From Bacteroidota bacterium (lineage in GTDB: Bacteria > Bacteroidota > Bacteroidia > B-17B0 > Aurantibacillaceae): a stretch of DNA of 27,561 nt. Location of the stretch: NCBI GenBank assembly GCA_947449125.1, contig CANFQR010000002.1:1-27561 (forward strand), given 5' to 3'. Both the position numbers and the translations under genes were made by a program. Below, in pieces: positions 8,861 to 16,503 of this stretch (position 1 is its first letter; the number at the start of each line of letters is the position of its first letter). The notes below the pieces were generated by a model that saw only the letters and a program-made list of their open reading frames with translations, did not search any database and was not told the origin of the DNA.

Positions 8861-9628
8861 ATGAAATTAGCAATCATGCAGCCTTATTTTTTTCCTTATT
8901 TAGGTTACTTTCAAGCGATAGCTGCTGTAGATAAGTATATCTTATATGAAAATTTAAATTACATCACAGAAGGCTGGATGAGTCGTAATCGCATTCTTGT
9001 AAAAAATCAAAATGAAATTTATATTAAAGCGAATGTTCAATCAAAAAGTTCAAATAAAAAGATAAGTGAAATTGAATTAGTTCAAAACGATTTCTGGAAA
9101 AAGAAACTAATAAAATCAATTGATTTAAATTACAGAGGAAGTGAGTTTTTTGACGAAATATTTCCAATTGTTTGTAAACTAATTTTAAATGAACAGAAAT
9201 TTCTTTACGAATATAATGCACAAATAATAAAAGAAATTTGTCTTTATTTAAACATTAGTACTCAAATTGTTTCAAATAATGTTAATTATGAAATGATGGA
9301 ATGTGAATTAAATAAAATTGATTGCAAAGATTATTCAACTTTTAATTACTTAATTAAAACCAAACCAATTAAAAAGGTAGCACGAGTTATTGAAATGTGC
9401 AGAATTGAAAACGCTGATGTTTTTATAAACGCAATTGGAGGTAAAGAACTTTATGATAAAAATGAATTTAAAGAATATGGAATAGAACTTTTTTTTATTG
9501 AAACTAAATCATACTATTATAAACAATTCTCAGAATCATTTTTTCCTCATCTTTCTATTATTGATGTCTTAATGCATAATGGGAAAGAAGGGACTAAAAA
9601 ACTATTGACTAATTATAATTTGGTATAA
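8861..9628 (+). CDS. WbqC-like family protein
   Basis: This 255-residue cytoplasmic protein opens with the family hallmark AIMQPYFFPYLGYFQ, followed by DKYILYEN and GWMSRNRIL, and carries INAIGGKELYD near residue 190 and FFPHLSIIDVLMHNG near the C-terminus. All are characteristic of WbqC-like proteins. This family is found in O-antigen and capsule loci and is often near sugar aminotransferases. Its biochemical role is not established to my knowledge; a part in modifying the amino group made by an aminotransferase is a plausible inference here because a VioA/FdtB-like gene lies two genes upstream. The stop codon abuts the next gene's ATG with no gap, so translation is probably coupled. Confidence 0.87.
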   Translation: MKLAIMQPYFFPYLGYFQAIAAVDKYILYENLNYITEGWMSRNRILVKNQNEIYIKANVQSKSSNKKISEIELVQNDFWKKKLIKSIDLNYRGSEFFDEIFPIVCKLILNEQKFLYEYNAQIIKEICLYLNISTQIVSNNVNYEMMECELNKIDCKDYSTFNYLIKTKPIKKVARVIEMCRIENADVFINAIGGKELYDKNEFKEYGIELFFIETKSYYYKQFSESFFPHLSIIDVLMHNGKEGTKKLLTNYNLV

Positions 9629-10315
9629 ATGGAGGAAAATGAGTATTGGATAAATTATTGGAAAAACAATGATATAGTAAATAAATCAGGGTTGCACGAA
9701 AAAGTAGGCCGAACAATTGCCGGAAAGCCAATAACAAACGAAAAATGGAGCGATGTTTTAAGTGATTTAGAAACGCAGCTGACTCTAAATTCAAAAGACG
9801 ATCTTCTTGATATTGCAGCCGGATCAGGCGCAATTTCTATTCCCTTTTCAAATAAGGTACATTCGGTAATTGCGATTGATATTTCAGAAAAATTATTATC
9901 GGGAATGGAAGGCATTAACGGAATTAAAACAATGGCTGCTGATATAAGAACAACAGACTTTGAGGAAAACCAATTTTCAAAAATAATTTTGTATTTCGCA
10001 TTACAACATTTTACGGAGAAAGAAACTGTAATACTTTTTCAAAAGATTCATAAATGGCTTAAACCAAATGGGTTTTGTTATATTGGGGATATTCCTGATG
10101 AAGAAAAAAAATTTGATTTTTTTAATTCTAAAGAGCGTGAAGTTGCTTATTTTAATTCAATAGTAAAAAGTCAACCTATAATTGGAACTTGGTTTATGAA
10201 AGATTTCTTAAAAAAACTTGGCAAATATTCAGGATTTAAAGAAACATCAATTATCGCACAACCTGAAGATTATATCAATGCGCATTATAGGTTTGATGTA
10301 AAATTAGTTAAATGA
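9629..10315 (+). CDS. class I SAM-dependent methyltransferase
   Basis: This 228-residue protein has a Rossmann-like SAM site with motif I LLDIAAGSGAI (about 59-69), an acidic residue ending strand 2 (AIDIS), a motif II region ADIRTTDFEE, and the post-motif ILYFALQHFTEKET with the hydrophobic LKPNGFCYIGDI strand typical of Methyltransf_11/25-like enzymes. It should methylate a small acceptor; in this setting a sugar or sugar amine is likely, but the acceptor cannot be read from the sequence. It abuts WbqC upstream and overlaps the GT2 gene by four nucleotides (ATGA), so the three genes are probably translated as a coupled unit. Confidence 0.87.
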   Translation: MEENEYWINYWKNNDIVNKSGLHEKVGRTIAGKPITNEKWSDVLSDLETQLTLNSKDDLLDIAAGSGAISIPFSNKVHSVIAIDISEKLLSGMEGINGIKTMAADIRTTDFEENQFSKIILYFALQHFTEKETVILFQKIHKWLKPNGFCYIGDIPDEEKKFDFFNSKEREVAYFNSIVKSQPIIGTWFMKDFLKKLGKYSGFKETSIIAQPEDYINAHYRFDVKLVK

Positions 10316-11271
10316 ATCCAGTAGTAAGCGTTTTATTACTAACATATAATCATAATGCTTATATTAATCAAGCTATCTCTTCAGTATTAGAGCAAGTTAC
10401 ATCTTTTGATTATGAGATTTTGATTGGAGATGATTGTTCTAATGATGGCACGGAGCTTATTGTAAAAGAGTTCGAAAAAAAATATCTAAATAAAATCCGT
10501 TTAATTACTTCAGAGACTAATGTAGGAGCTGTTAAAAATGAGAGACGAATAATAGAGGCTTCTAAAGGAAAATATTTGGCTTTTTTAGAAGGAGATGATT
10601 TTTGGATTGATACATATAAATTACAAAAACAAGTTGATTTTTTAGAGGCAAATCCTGAATGCGGTTTAGTGCATGGCGATGTTAATCATTATTATGAGGA
10701 TTTAAATAAAACAGATTTTCAGATAAATAAATCTAAAGGGATAGTAATAAAAAATGGAAATTTATTTCATGAACTACTCAAACCTAATCCAGTTTTTATA
10801 AAAACTGCAACTACCTGTTTCAGAAAAAATTTGCTTTTGGAATATTTTGATTATGATCTGGCAATAAACGAAAGTTGGCCACTAACCGATCTTCCAATAT
10901 GGATGGATATATCTGCCCACTCAACAGTTCATTACTTTGATGAGGTGTTTGCAACATACAGACTTTTAAATGAATCAACAAGCAGAACCTTGTTGCCATT
11001 AAAGAAGTATGAGTATCATGTAGGCCTTTTTAAAATTAAACAGCACTATATTAAAAAATACAACTGTAGCGAAAACACTAAAATAGAATTAGAAGAAGAA
11101 TACTATAGAGGTTTAATTAAAATAGCTTATAATTTAAATGATATAAAACTTGTAAACGAAGCTATAAGTTATTTAAAAAGAAACAATCGTAAAATTACAG
11201 CAAAAGAAAAATTGATGCGTTATTTAATAAAAAATAAATTAATTAAAAAAATGGTACAATTTGTAAAATAA
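10312..11271 (+). CDS. glycosyltransferase family 2
   Basis: This 319-residue GT-A fold enzyme begins VSVLLLTYNHNAYINQAI, the family 2 signature. It has the nucleotide-binding GDDCSNDGT segment (39-47), an EGDDFW motif at 93-98 in the place of the metal-binding DxD, and a later acidic stretch (LTDLPIWMD) consistent with the catalytic-base region. It transfers a sugar from a nucleotide donor to the growing lipid-linked oligosaccharide on the cytoplasmic face of the inner membrane. The last ~80 residues are Lys-rich, without a membrane helix. It overlaps the upstream methyltransferase by four nucleotides and lies four nucleotides before the FkbM methyltransferase. Donor and linkage are unknown. 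Confidence 0.92.
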   Translation: MNPVVSVLLLTYNHNAYINQAISSVLEQVTSFDYEILIGDDCSNDGTELIVKEFEKKYLNKIRLITSETNVGAVKNERRIIEASKGKYLAFLEGDDFWIDTYKLQKQVDFLEANPECGLVHGDVNHYYEDLNKTDFQINKSKGIVIKNGNLFHELLKPNPVFIKTATTCFRKNLLLEYFDYDLAINESWPLTDLPIWMDISAHSTVHYFDEVFATYRLLNESTSRTLLPLKKYEYHVGLFKIKQHYIKKYNCSENTKIELEEEYYRGLIKIAYNLNDIKLVNEAISYLKRNNRKITAKEKLMRYLIKNKLIKKMVQFVK

Positions 11272-11275
11272 TTAC

Positions 11276-12127
11276 ATGAATAAATTACTAAAAATTATAA
11301 TAAACTCTTTTTTAGATATTTTGTTTTTATTTATAAGATCAGAAAAAAAAAGAGTCAAAGTATATTCTTTAATCAGTAAAATTCTTTTCGATAAAAACAA
11401 TAATTTAGAATACGATAATAATTTTTATGGTTATTGGTTAAAACATAGTAATCAATATTTGTTTTTTGTTAAAAAGCCATATTTTAATTTCAGTAAAAAA
11501 AATCTATTTAAATCAATTAATGATATTTATTGTAAAAATTATACCCCAAAATCTGAAGATGTAATTATAGATATTGGCGCAGGAATAGGGACGGAAGTAT
11601 TGTATTTTAATGATAAAATTGGTAAGTCAGGTAAGATTTATTCAATTGAGGCAAGCACAGATAGTTATAATAAACTTGATGCGTTATGTGTTAAAAATAA
11701 TATAACAAATTCAATCAATTTTAATTTAGCAATTTCAAATTTTAATGGAAAAATTTGGATTGAGGAGACGGAAAATTTCGAAGTAAATAGGGTAAATAAA
11801 ACTCAAAAAGGCATTGAAGTTAACTGTTATACTTTGGACGAGTTTGTGAAGAATAACCACATTACTAAAATTAATTTTTTAAAAGTAAACATAGAAGGAG
11901 CTGAGTTTGATTTGGTGGATGGAATGGCAGAATCAATAAACATTATTGATAATATTGCTATATCTTGCCATGATTTTCTTTTCGGAGATGGTGAAAAAAT
12001 AAAACAAAAAATCATTTCATTTTTAACTTTAAATAATTTTGAAATTGCTATTAACAATACTGGAAATAAAGTGACTGATAGCTGGGTTTACGGCAAAAAA
12101 AATGAAAATTCTTCAGGTAATAAGTAG
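11276..12127 (+). CDS. FkbM-family methyltransferase
   Basis: This 283-residue protein carries the FkbM-type SAM-binding motif DVIIDIGAGIGTEVLYF (about 95-111), the strand-2 acidic residue in YSIEAS, and the family's INFLKVNIEGAEFDLVDGM segment near residue 200, in which the acidic IEGAE is diagnostic. Family members O-methylate hydroxyls of sugars or macrolides. In a polysaccharide locus, methylation of a repeat-unit or terminal sugar is the likely role. The first ~80 residues are basic and hydrophobic, which may allow membrane association but do not form a clear transmembrane helix pair. Its 3' end overlaps the start of the next gene by 26 nt. Confidence 0.88.
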   Translation: MNKLLKIIINSFLDILFLFIRSEKKRVKVYSLISKILFDKNNNLEYDNNFYGYWLKHSNQYLFFVKKPYFNFSKKNLFKSINDIYCKNYTPKSEDVIIDIGAGIGTEVLYFNDKIGKSGKIYSIEASTDSYNKLDALCVKNNITNSINFNLAISNFNGKIWIEETENFEVNRVNKTQKGIEVNCYTLDEFVKNNHITKINFLKVNIEGAEFDLVDGMAESINIIDNIAISCHDFLFGDGEKIKQKIISFLTLNNFEIAINNTGNKVTDSWVYGKKNENSSGNK

Positions 12128-13196
12128 TTTAGGTAATGGCGGAGCCGAAAAGTTTGTTGTTGAGCTTTCTAACGAGCTCTCAAAGAATCACGATGTTAAA
12201 GTTTGTTCGTTTAAAAAAATTGAAGAATGGATGATCTTTCCAAAAAAACTGAATAAAAATATTGAGGTTTATGATTTTAAAAAGAAAAGTGGAATCAGTT
12301 TTAAGACTTTCATAAAATTATTTAAATTTCTTGTTTATGAGAAACCTGATATTGTACATTTTCATTTAGACGCTACAGTAAAATATATTTTACCTTTTAT
12401 ATTAATTTCACGAAATATTAAATTTGTTTATACAATACATAGCGATTTAAATGATGAAAAATTAAAATTATTTAATCGACTCTACAAAATAAGGTTCATT
12501 ACAAAAAAAATAAAACTAATTTGTATTTCAGACGTAATTTTAAAGTCATTTATCAAGCAATATCCAAATTTAAAATTTTATCTTATAGAAAATGGTATAG
12601 CATGTTTAACTAGAAGTAATAATTATTTAGATGCGGAAAAAGAGATAAATCGTTTAAAGATTAATGAAGAAACTAAAGTTTTCATTTCAATAGGAAGAAT
12701 CGACGAAAATAAAAATCAATATTTGCAACTTAAAACATTTGAATTATTGCAAAGTGAGAATTGTATCTTATTAGTTTTAGGCAACGACCCAAGTAAAGAA
12801 AATAGCTTACTAAGAAATTTGATCTCGATTAAATCATCAAATGTTTTTTTTATGGGGATGAAACAAAATGTAGCAGATTATTTAGAGTTGAGTGATATAT
12901 TTTTAATAACTTCATTTAATGAAGGTTTGCCGATTGTTGCTCTTGAGGCACTTTCATTGGGCAAACCAATAATAACTACCAAAGCCGGCGGAATGCAAGA
13001 TGTTGTGAGTCATGCTGTAAATGGATTTATATGCTGTTCGTTTAATAAAGAGGATTTAATGGAGCAGGCTAAGCAATGCCTTAAAATGAATGAAGAAAAA
13101 TTACTCGAGATAAAAGAAAATAATATTATTAAATTTAAAAATCATTACGGCATTGAAAGTGCTACTAAAAAATATTTGCAATTGTATTTTGCTTAG
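12102..13196 (+). CDS. glycosyltransferase family 4
   Basis: This 364-residue GT-B retaining glycosyltransferase has the N-terminal MKILQVISSLGNGGAEKFV acceptor-domain loop, a DIVHFHLD strand near residue 83, and the FISIGRIDENKNQ linker start of the C-terminal domain (about 194). The donor-binding EGLPIVALEA motif carries the EX7E pair Glu274/Glu282. It would add a hexose or N-acetylhexosamine from a nucleotide sugar in the cytoplasm. Its start lies 26 nt inside the upstream gene in a different frame, which indicates coupled translation. The ATG at 12102 gives the expected family N-terminus. Specificity is not visible. Confidence 0.92.
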   Translation: MKILQVISSLGNGGAEKFVVELSNELSKNHDVKVCSFKKIEEWMIFPKKLNKNIEVYDFKKKSGISFKTFIKLFKFLVYEKPDIVHFHLDATVKYILPFILISRNIKFVYTIHSDLNDEKLKLFNRLYKIRFITKKIKLICISDVILKSFIKQYPNLKFYLIENGIACLTRSNNYLDAEKEINRLKINEETKVFISIGRIDENKNQYLQLKTFELLQSENCILLVLGNDPSKENSLLRNLISIKSSNVFFMGMKQNVADYLELSDIFLITSFNEGLPIVALEALSLGKPIITTKAGGMQDVVSHAVNGFICCSFNKEDLMEQAKQCLKMNEEKLLEIKENNIIKFKNHYGIESATKKYLQLYFA

Positions 13197-13205
13197 TATA
13201 ATGAT

Positions 13206-15077
13206 ATGTGTGGTATAGCCGGATACATACATTTTGATAAAAATAAAAAATCAGATCAGTTGTTGTTAAAAAAAATGACCGATGTTATTTCTCATCGTGG
13301 TCCTGATGGTGAAGGTTTTTTTGTTCAAAATAATTTAGCTTTAGGTCACAGAAGACTTAGCATTATCGATTTAAAAACGGGTGATCAACCAATGTTAAAT
13401 GATGATGGAACAAAGGCAATTGTATTTAATGGAGAAATTTATAATTATATAGAGTTACGCGATGAGTTAATATCATTAGGACACCATTTTAAAACAGATT
13501 CAGACACAGAGGTTATTATTAAATCATATGAACAATGGGGTTTCGAATGTCAAAATAAGTTTAATGGCATGTGGGCTTTTGCATTGTGGGATGAATTAAC
13601 CGAAGAATTATTTATTTCGCGCGATCGTTTTGGAGAGAAACCTTTACACTATTCCATTACAGAAAATTCGTTTGTGTTTGGTTCAGAAATAAAATCTATT
13701 TCAGCTTTCGGAGTTGATTTGGTGCCAAGATTTGAACTATTGCAATTATATCTTGCTTTTACATACATTCCTGCACCAGATACGTTTTATAAAGACATTT
13801 ATAAATTAATGCCGGGACACTTTATTACAATCAAAAACGGAATTGTTAATCAACATAAGTACTGGGAGTTGCCTCAGATTGATGAAGACAAAATGTGTAC
13901 GAATAAGAATGAGGTGTATAAAAATTTTGATCAACTATTTAATGATGCTGTAAAAATAAGAATGCGAAGCGATGTGCCTTTTGGTGCATTTTTAAGCGGA
14001 GGTTTGGATTCCTCTTCTATTGTATCTCTAATGGCAAAATTTTCAGAATACCCGGTAAATACTTTTACAATTGGGTTTGATGATAAAGCGTTTGATGAAA
14101 GTGTTTTAGCAAAAGATGTAGCAGAAAGTTTTCATACAAATCATCATAAAGGGACAGTATTGCCAGAAGATTTAAAAAAAATTATTTCACATACTGCATT
14201 TCATTTTGATGAACCTTTTGGTGATTCTTCGGCAATTCCAACCAATCAGGTTTCTCGCTTTGCCAGACAGAACGTGAAAATGGTACTTACCGGCGATGGT
14301 GGAGACGAAGCCTTGTCAGGGTATATTTCTTACACAGGTATAAAGTTGGCAGGAATAATTAATAGATATCCATTAGCTATTCGTAATTTTTTGGTCTATC
14401 TGTCAAAATTTATCGGGAAATTATTAAAAGGTAATATAAGATATAAAGTAAATAAATTTGCTAACGTTATTGAAACTGCTAACCTTGATTTTGTTTCGAG
14501 AATGGCTATAAAAGGAGCGTCTACAGATCTTAAATTAATTAAATCATTAACAAAAAACATTAAAGGAGTTATACAGGTTGAAGATTATCTAAATAAAATC
14601 ATGCAAAAATGTCGTTTTAAAGACGATTTTTACAAATTAATGTATTTTAATTATACACTTAGTTTACCTAATGATTATTTGGTAAAAGTAGATCGTATGA
14701 GCATGGCTAATTCTTTAGAAACCCGTTTGCCATTTTTAGATTTTCGTTTAGTAGAGTTTATGGCAAGGGTTCATAAAAGTATTAAAATGCAAAAATGGGA
14801 ACGAAAAAGTGTATTGCGCAAAACAATTGCCAAGTCTCTTCCTCATTCACTTTTAATTGCCCCTAAAAGAGGTTTTGGAATACCGGTAAGGGAATGGTTT
14901 AAAGAAGACAGTATAAAAACCTATCTCGAAAATAATTTAATGCATCTAAATGAATATCTTGACGAGGAAACTATTCTGAAAATAATTAGAGATAATACCG
15001 CAGGTAAAACAGATAATGGAAATTTTATCTGGGCATTAATAATGTTAAATAAAAAAATAGAAACATCATATAACTAG
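13206..15077 (+). CDS. asnB: glutamine-hydrolysing asparagine synthase-type amidotransferase
   Basis: This 623-residue protein has both domains of AsnB. The N-terminal Ntn glutaminase starts with the nucleophile Cys2 (MCGIAGY) and has HRGPDGEG and FNGEIYNY. The C-terminal ATP-pyrophosphatase synthase domain has the P-loop SGGLDSS at 264-270, FDEPFGDSSAIPT, LTGDGGDEALSGY and RLPFLD. No catalytic motif is missing. The general reaction transfers glutamine-derived ammonia to an adenylated carboxylate. In polysaccharide loci such proteins (WbpS-type) are thought to amidate sugar uronic acids, which fits the position between glycosyltransferases better than asparagine supply. The start is the ATG at 13206, because Cys must be residue 2 after Met removal; an ATG at 13201 is out of frame. 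Confidence 0.92.
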   Translation: MCGIAGYIHFDKNKKSDQLLLKKMTDVISHRGPDGEGFFVQNNLALGHRRLSIIDLKTGDQPMLNDDGTKAIVFNGEIYNYIELRDELISLGHHFKTDSDTEVIIKSYEQWGFECQNKFNGMWAFALWDELTEELFISRDRFGEKPLHYSITENSFVFGSEIKSISAFGVDLVPRFELLQLYLAFTYIPAPDTFYKDIYKLMPGHFITIKNGIVNQHKYWELPQIDEDKMCTNKNEVYKNFDQLFNDAVKIRMRSDVPFGAFLSGGLDSSSIVSLMAKFSEYPVNTFTIGFDDKAFDESVLAKDVAESFHTNHHKGTVLPEDLKKIISHTAFHFDEPFGDSSAIPTNQVSRFARQNVKMVLTGDGGDEALSGYISYTGIKLAGIINRYPLAIRNFLVYLSKFIGKLLKGNIRYKVNKFANVIETANLDFVSRMAIKGASTDLKLIKSLTKNIKGVIQVEDYLNKIMQKCRFKDDFYKLMYFNYTLSLPNDYLVKVDRMSMANSLETRLPFLDFRLVEFMARVHKSIKMQKWERKSVLRKTIAKSLPHSLLIAPKRGFGIPVREWFKEDSIKTYLENNLMHLNEYLDEETILKIIRDNTAGKTDNGNFIWALIMLNKKIETSYN

Positions 15078-15084
15078 ATTAATA

Positions 15085-16497
15085 ATGCTTAAAACATTTA
15101 ATATTAAAAATGTTATTTTTTTTATTTTGGCAGTTTTAGTATTTAATTGCCTTTTTTTTAGTGAATACATCATGCCCTTTCATTGGATTTTAACGGGAGG
15201 AATTGTGTTAATAATTTTAATTACTGCATTTTATAAATTTAATTTGCATTGGTATAAAATTGAAAGTAAACTTTTTCAGAAAAGAATTTTTCAATTAAGT
15301 TTGATTGTAAACTTTATTTCAATTGGTTTTGTATATCTTATTTGTTATTTATATGATGGTACTTTTTTCGAACCAAGGGCTGCTGATTCTGTAATCTATC
15401 ATCAACATGGAATTGATTTAGCTAATAATTTCAAGAACGATAACTTTAATATTTCAAGTTATTTAACTGATAATGATTATTCCGATTATGGATATAATGT
15501 TTTTTTAGGAGTGGTTTATTTTATTTTTGGTCCGTATACCTTAGTTGCAAGATTATTTAATGTGATTTTTTTTGCATTTACTGTTAAGGCAATTTATAAA
15601 TTAACTGAAATTATTTATGGTATTAATGTTGCTAAAACGGCATCTCTAATAACGGCATTTTCCCCTTTTCTGCTTTTTTTTATTGGCGTAAATTTAAAAG
15701 AAACATTAATGATTTTTGCTTTAGTTAGTGCTGCTTTATATTCAATAAAAATTTTATTATTGAAACAAAATAGCGTGAAAAATTATTCTCTTTTAATAAT
15801 TTCTGTTATGATCTTGTTTTTTTTAAGGACAATTCTTGGAATAATATTTTTTATAAGTTTTGCTGTATTTTATTATTTAAACATTAATCTCAAAAAAAAC
15901 ATTTATAAAATTTTAGCTGTGGCAGGCTTATTTTTTTCTTTATTATTTGTAGTCTATTATCTTAATAAAATAGGCATAACTCAACAAGTTGTTGATACCT
16001 ATAATCAATCAAGCTCTCAAACTGACGCTGAATTAGCTGATAAAGCAAGTAAAGGTGGTGATAGAGGTTTGTCAATAAAAAAAGCTGTTGTTGTTCCGTT
16101 ACTTTTTGTTTCTGTTTTAACTGCCCCGTTTTCTACATTAGTTTTTCTTGACGACCAAGTAGAAAGTGTATGGCTGTTTCCGGGCGCATTAATGAAAAAT
16201 ATTTTAGTGTTTTATGCGTTTATTGGTGTTTGGTATTCAGTTAGGTATTTATGGAGAAGTTCATCTGTGATAATTTTAATTTTAATTGGTTATTTATTTG
16301 TGATGGCCGTGTCTGCTCAAAGTACATCTATAAGATACCAGTTAGTTGCATTGCCATTTATTAATGTTTTTATTGCTTATGGAATGCATAGGTTAAAAAG
16401 CAATAAAAAAAACTTGTGGTACCTTTATTTGTTTTTTATGTTTTTTGCCATATTTGCTTGGAATTATTTTAAACTGTCAATTAGAAATTTAGTATAA
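15085..16497 (+). CDS. polytopic membrane protein, GT-C/GT39-like glycosyltransferase or Wzy-like polymerase
   Basis: This 470-residue protein has roughly 11-12 hydrophobic spans. After three N-terminal spans there is a polar loop with an acidic residue, Asp101 in RAADSVIYHQHG. This resembles the first extracytoplasmic loop of GT-C enzymes, which use polyprenyl-phosphate sugars. The following segment, GPYTLVARLFNVIFFA...VNLKETLMIFALV, also looks like the GT39/PMT_2-like architecture. It is the only multi-span protein of the locus other than the flippase, so it is the best candidate for the missing repeat-unit polymerase, or it adds a side sugar in the periplasm. Sequence alone does not decide between these. 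A long periplasmic-type loop rich in polar residues lies at about 297-330. It sits 7 nt after the AsnB gene and 6 nt before the fusion gene. Confidence 0.7.
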   Translation: MLKTFNIKNVIFFILAVLVFNCLFFSEYIMPFHWILTGGIVLIILITAFYKFNLHWYKIESKLFQKRIFQLSLIVNFISIGFVYLICYLYDGTFFEPRAADSVIYHQHGIDLANNFKNDNFNISSYLTDNDYSDYGYNVFLGVVYFIFGPYTLVARLFNVIFFAFTVKAIYKLTEIIYGINVAKTASLITAFSPFLLFFIGVNLKETLMIFALVSAALYSIKILLLKQNSVKNYSLLIISVMILFFLRTILGIIFFISFAVFYYLNINLKKNIYKILAVAGLFFSLLFVVYYLNKIGITQQVVDTYNQSSSQTDAELADKASKGGDRGLSIKKAVVVPLLFVSVLTAPFSTLVFLDDQVESVWLFPGALMKNILVFYAFIGVWYSVRYLWRSSSVIILILIGYLFVMAVSAQSTSIRYQLVALPFINVFIAYGMHRLKSNKKNLWYLYLFFMFFAIFAWNYFKLSIRNLV

Positions 16498-16503
16498 CTA
16501 TTA

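Noticed and set aside
12102..12127. 26-nt overlap between the FkbM and GT4 genes as a sign of a sequencing error
   Set aside because: Both reading frames have normal ends and starts for their families; overlaps of this kind are common in tightly packed operons.
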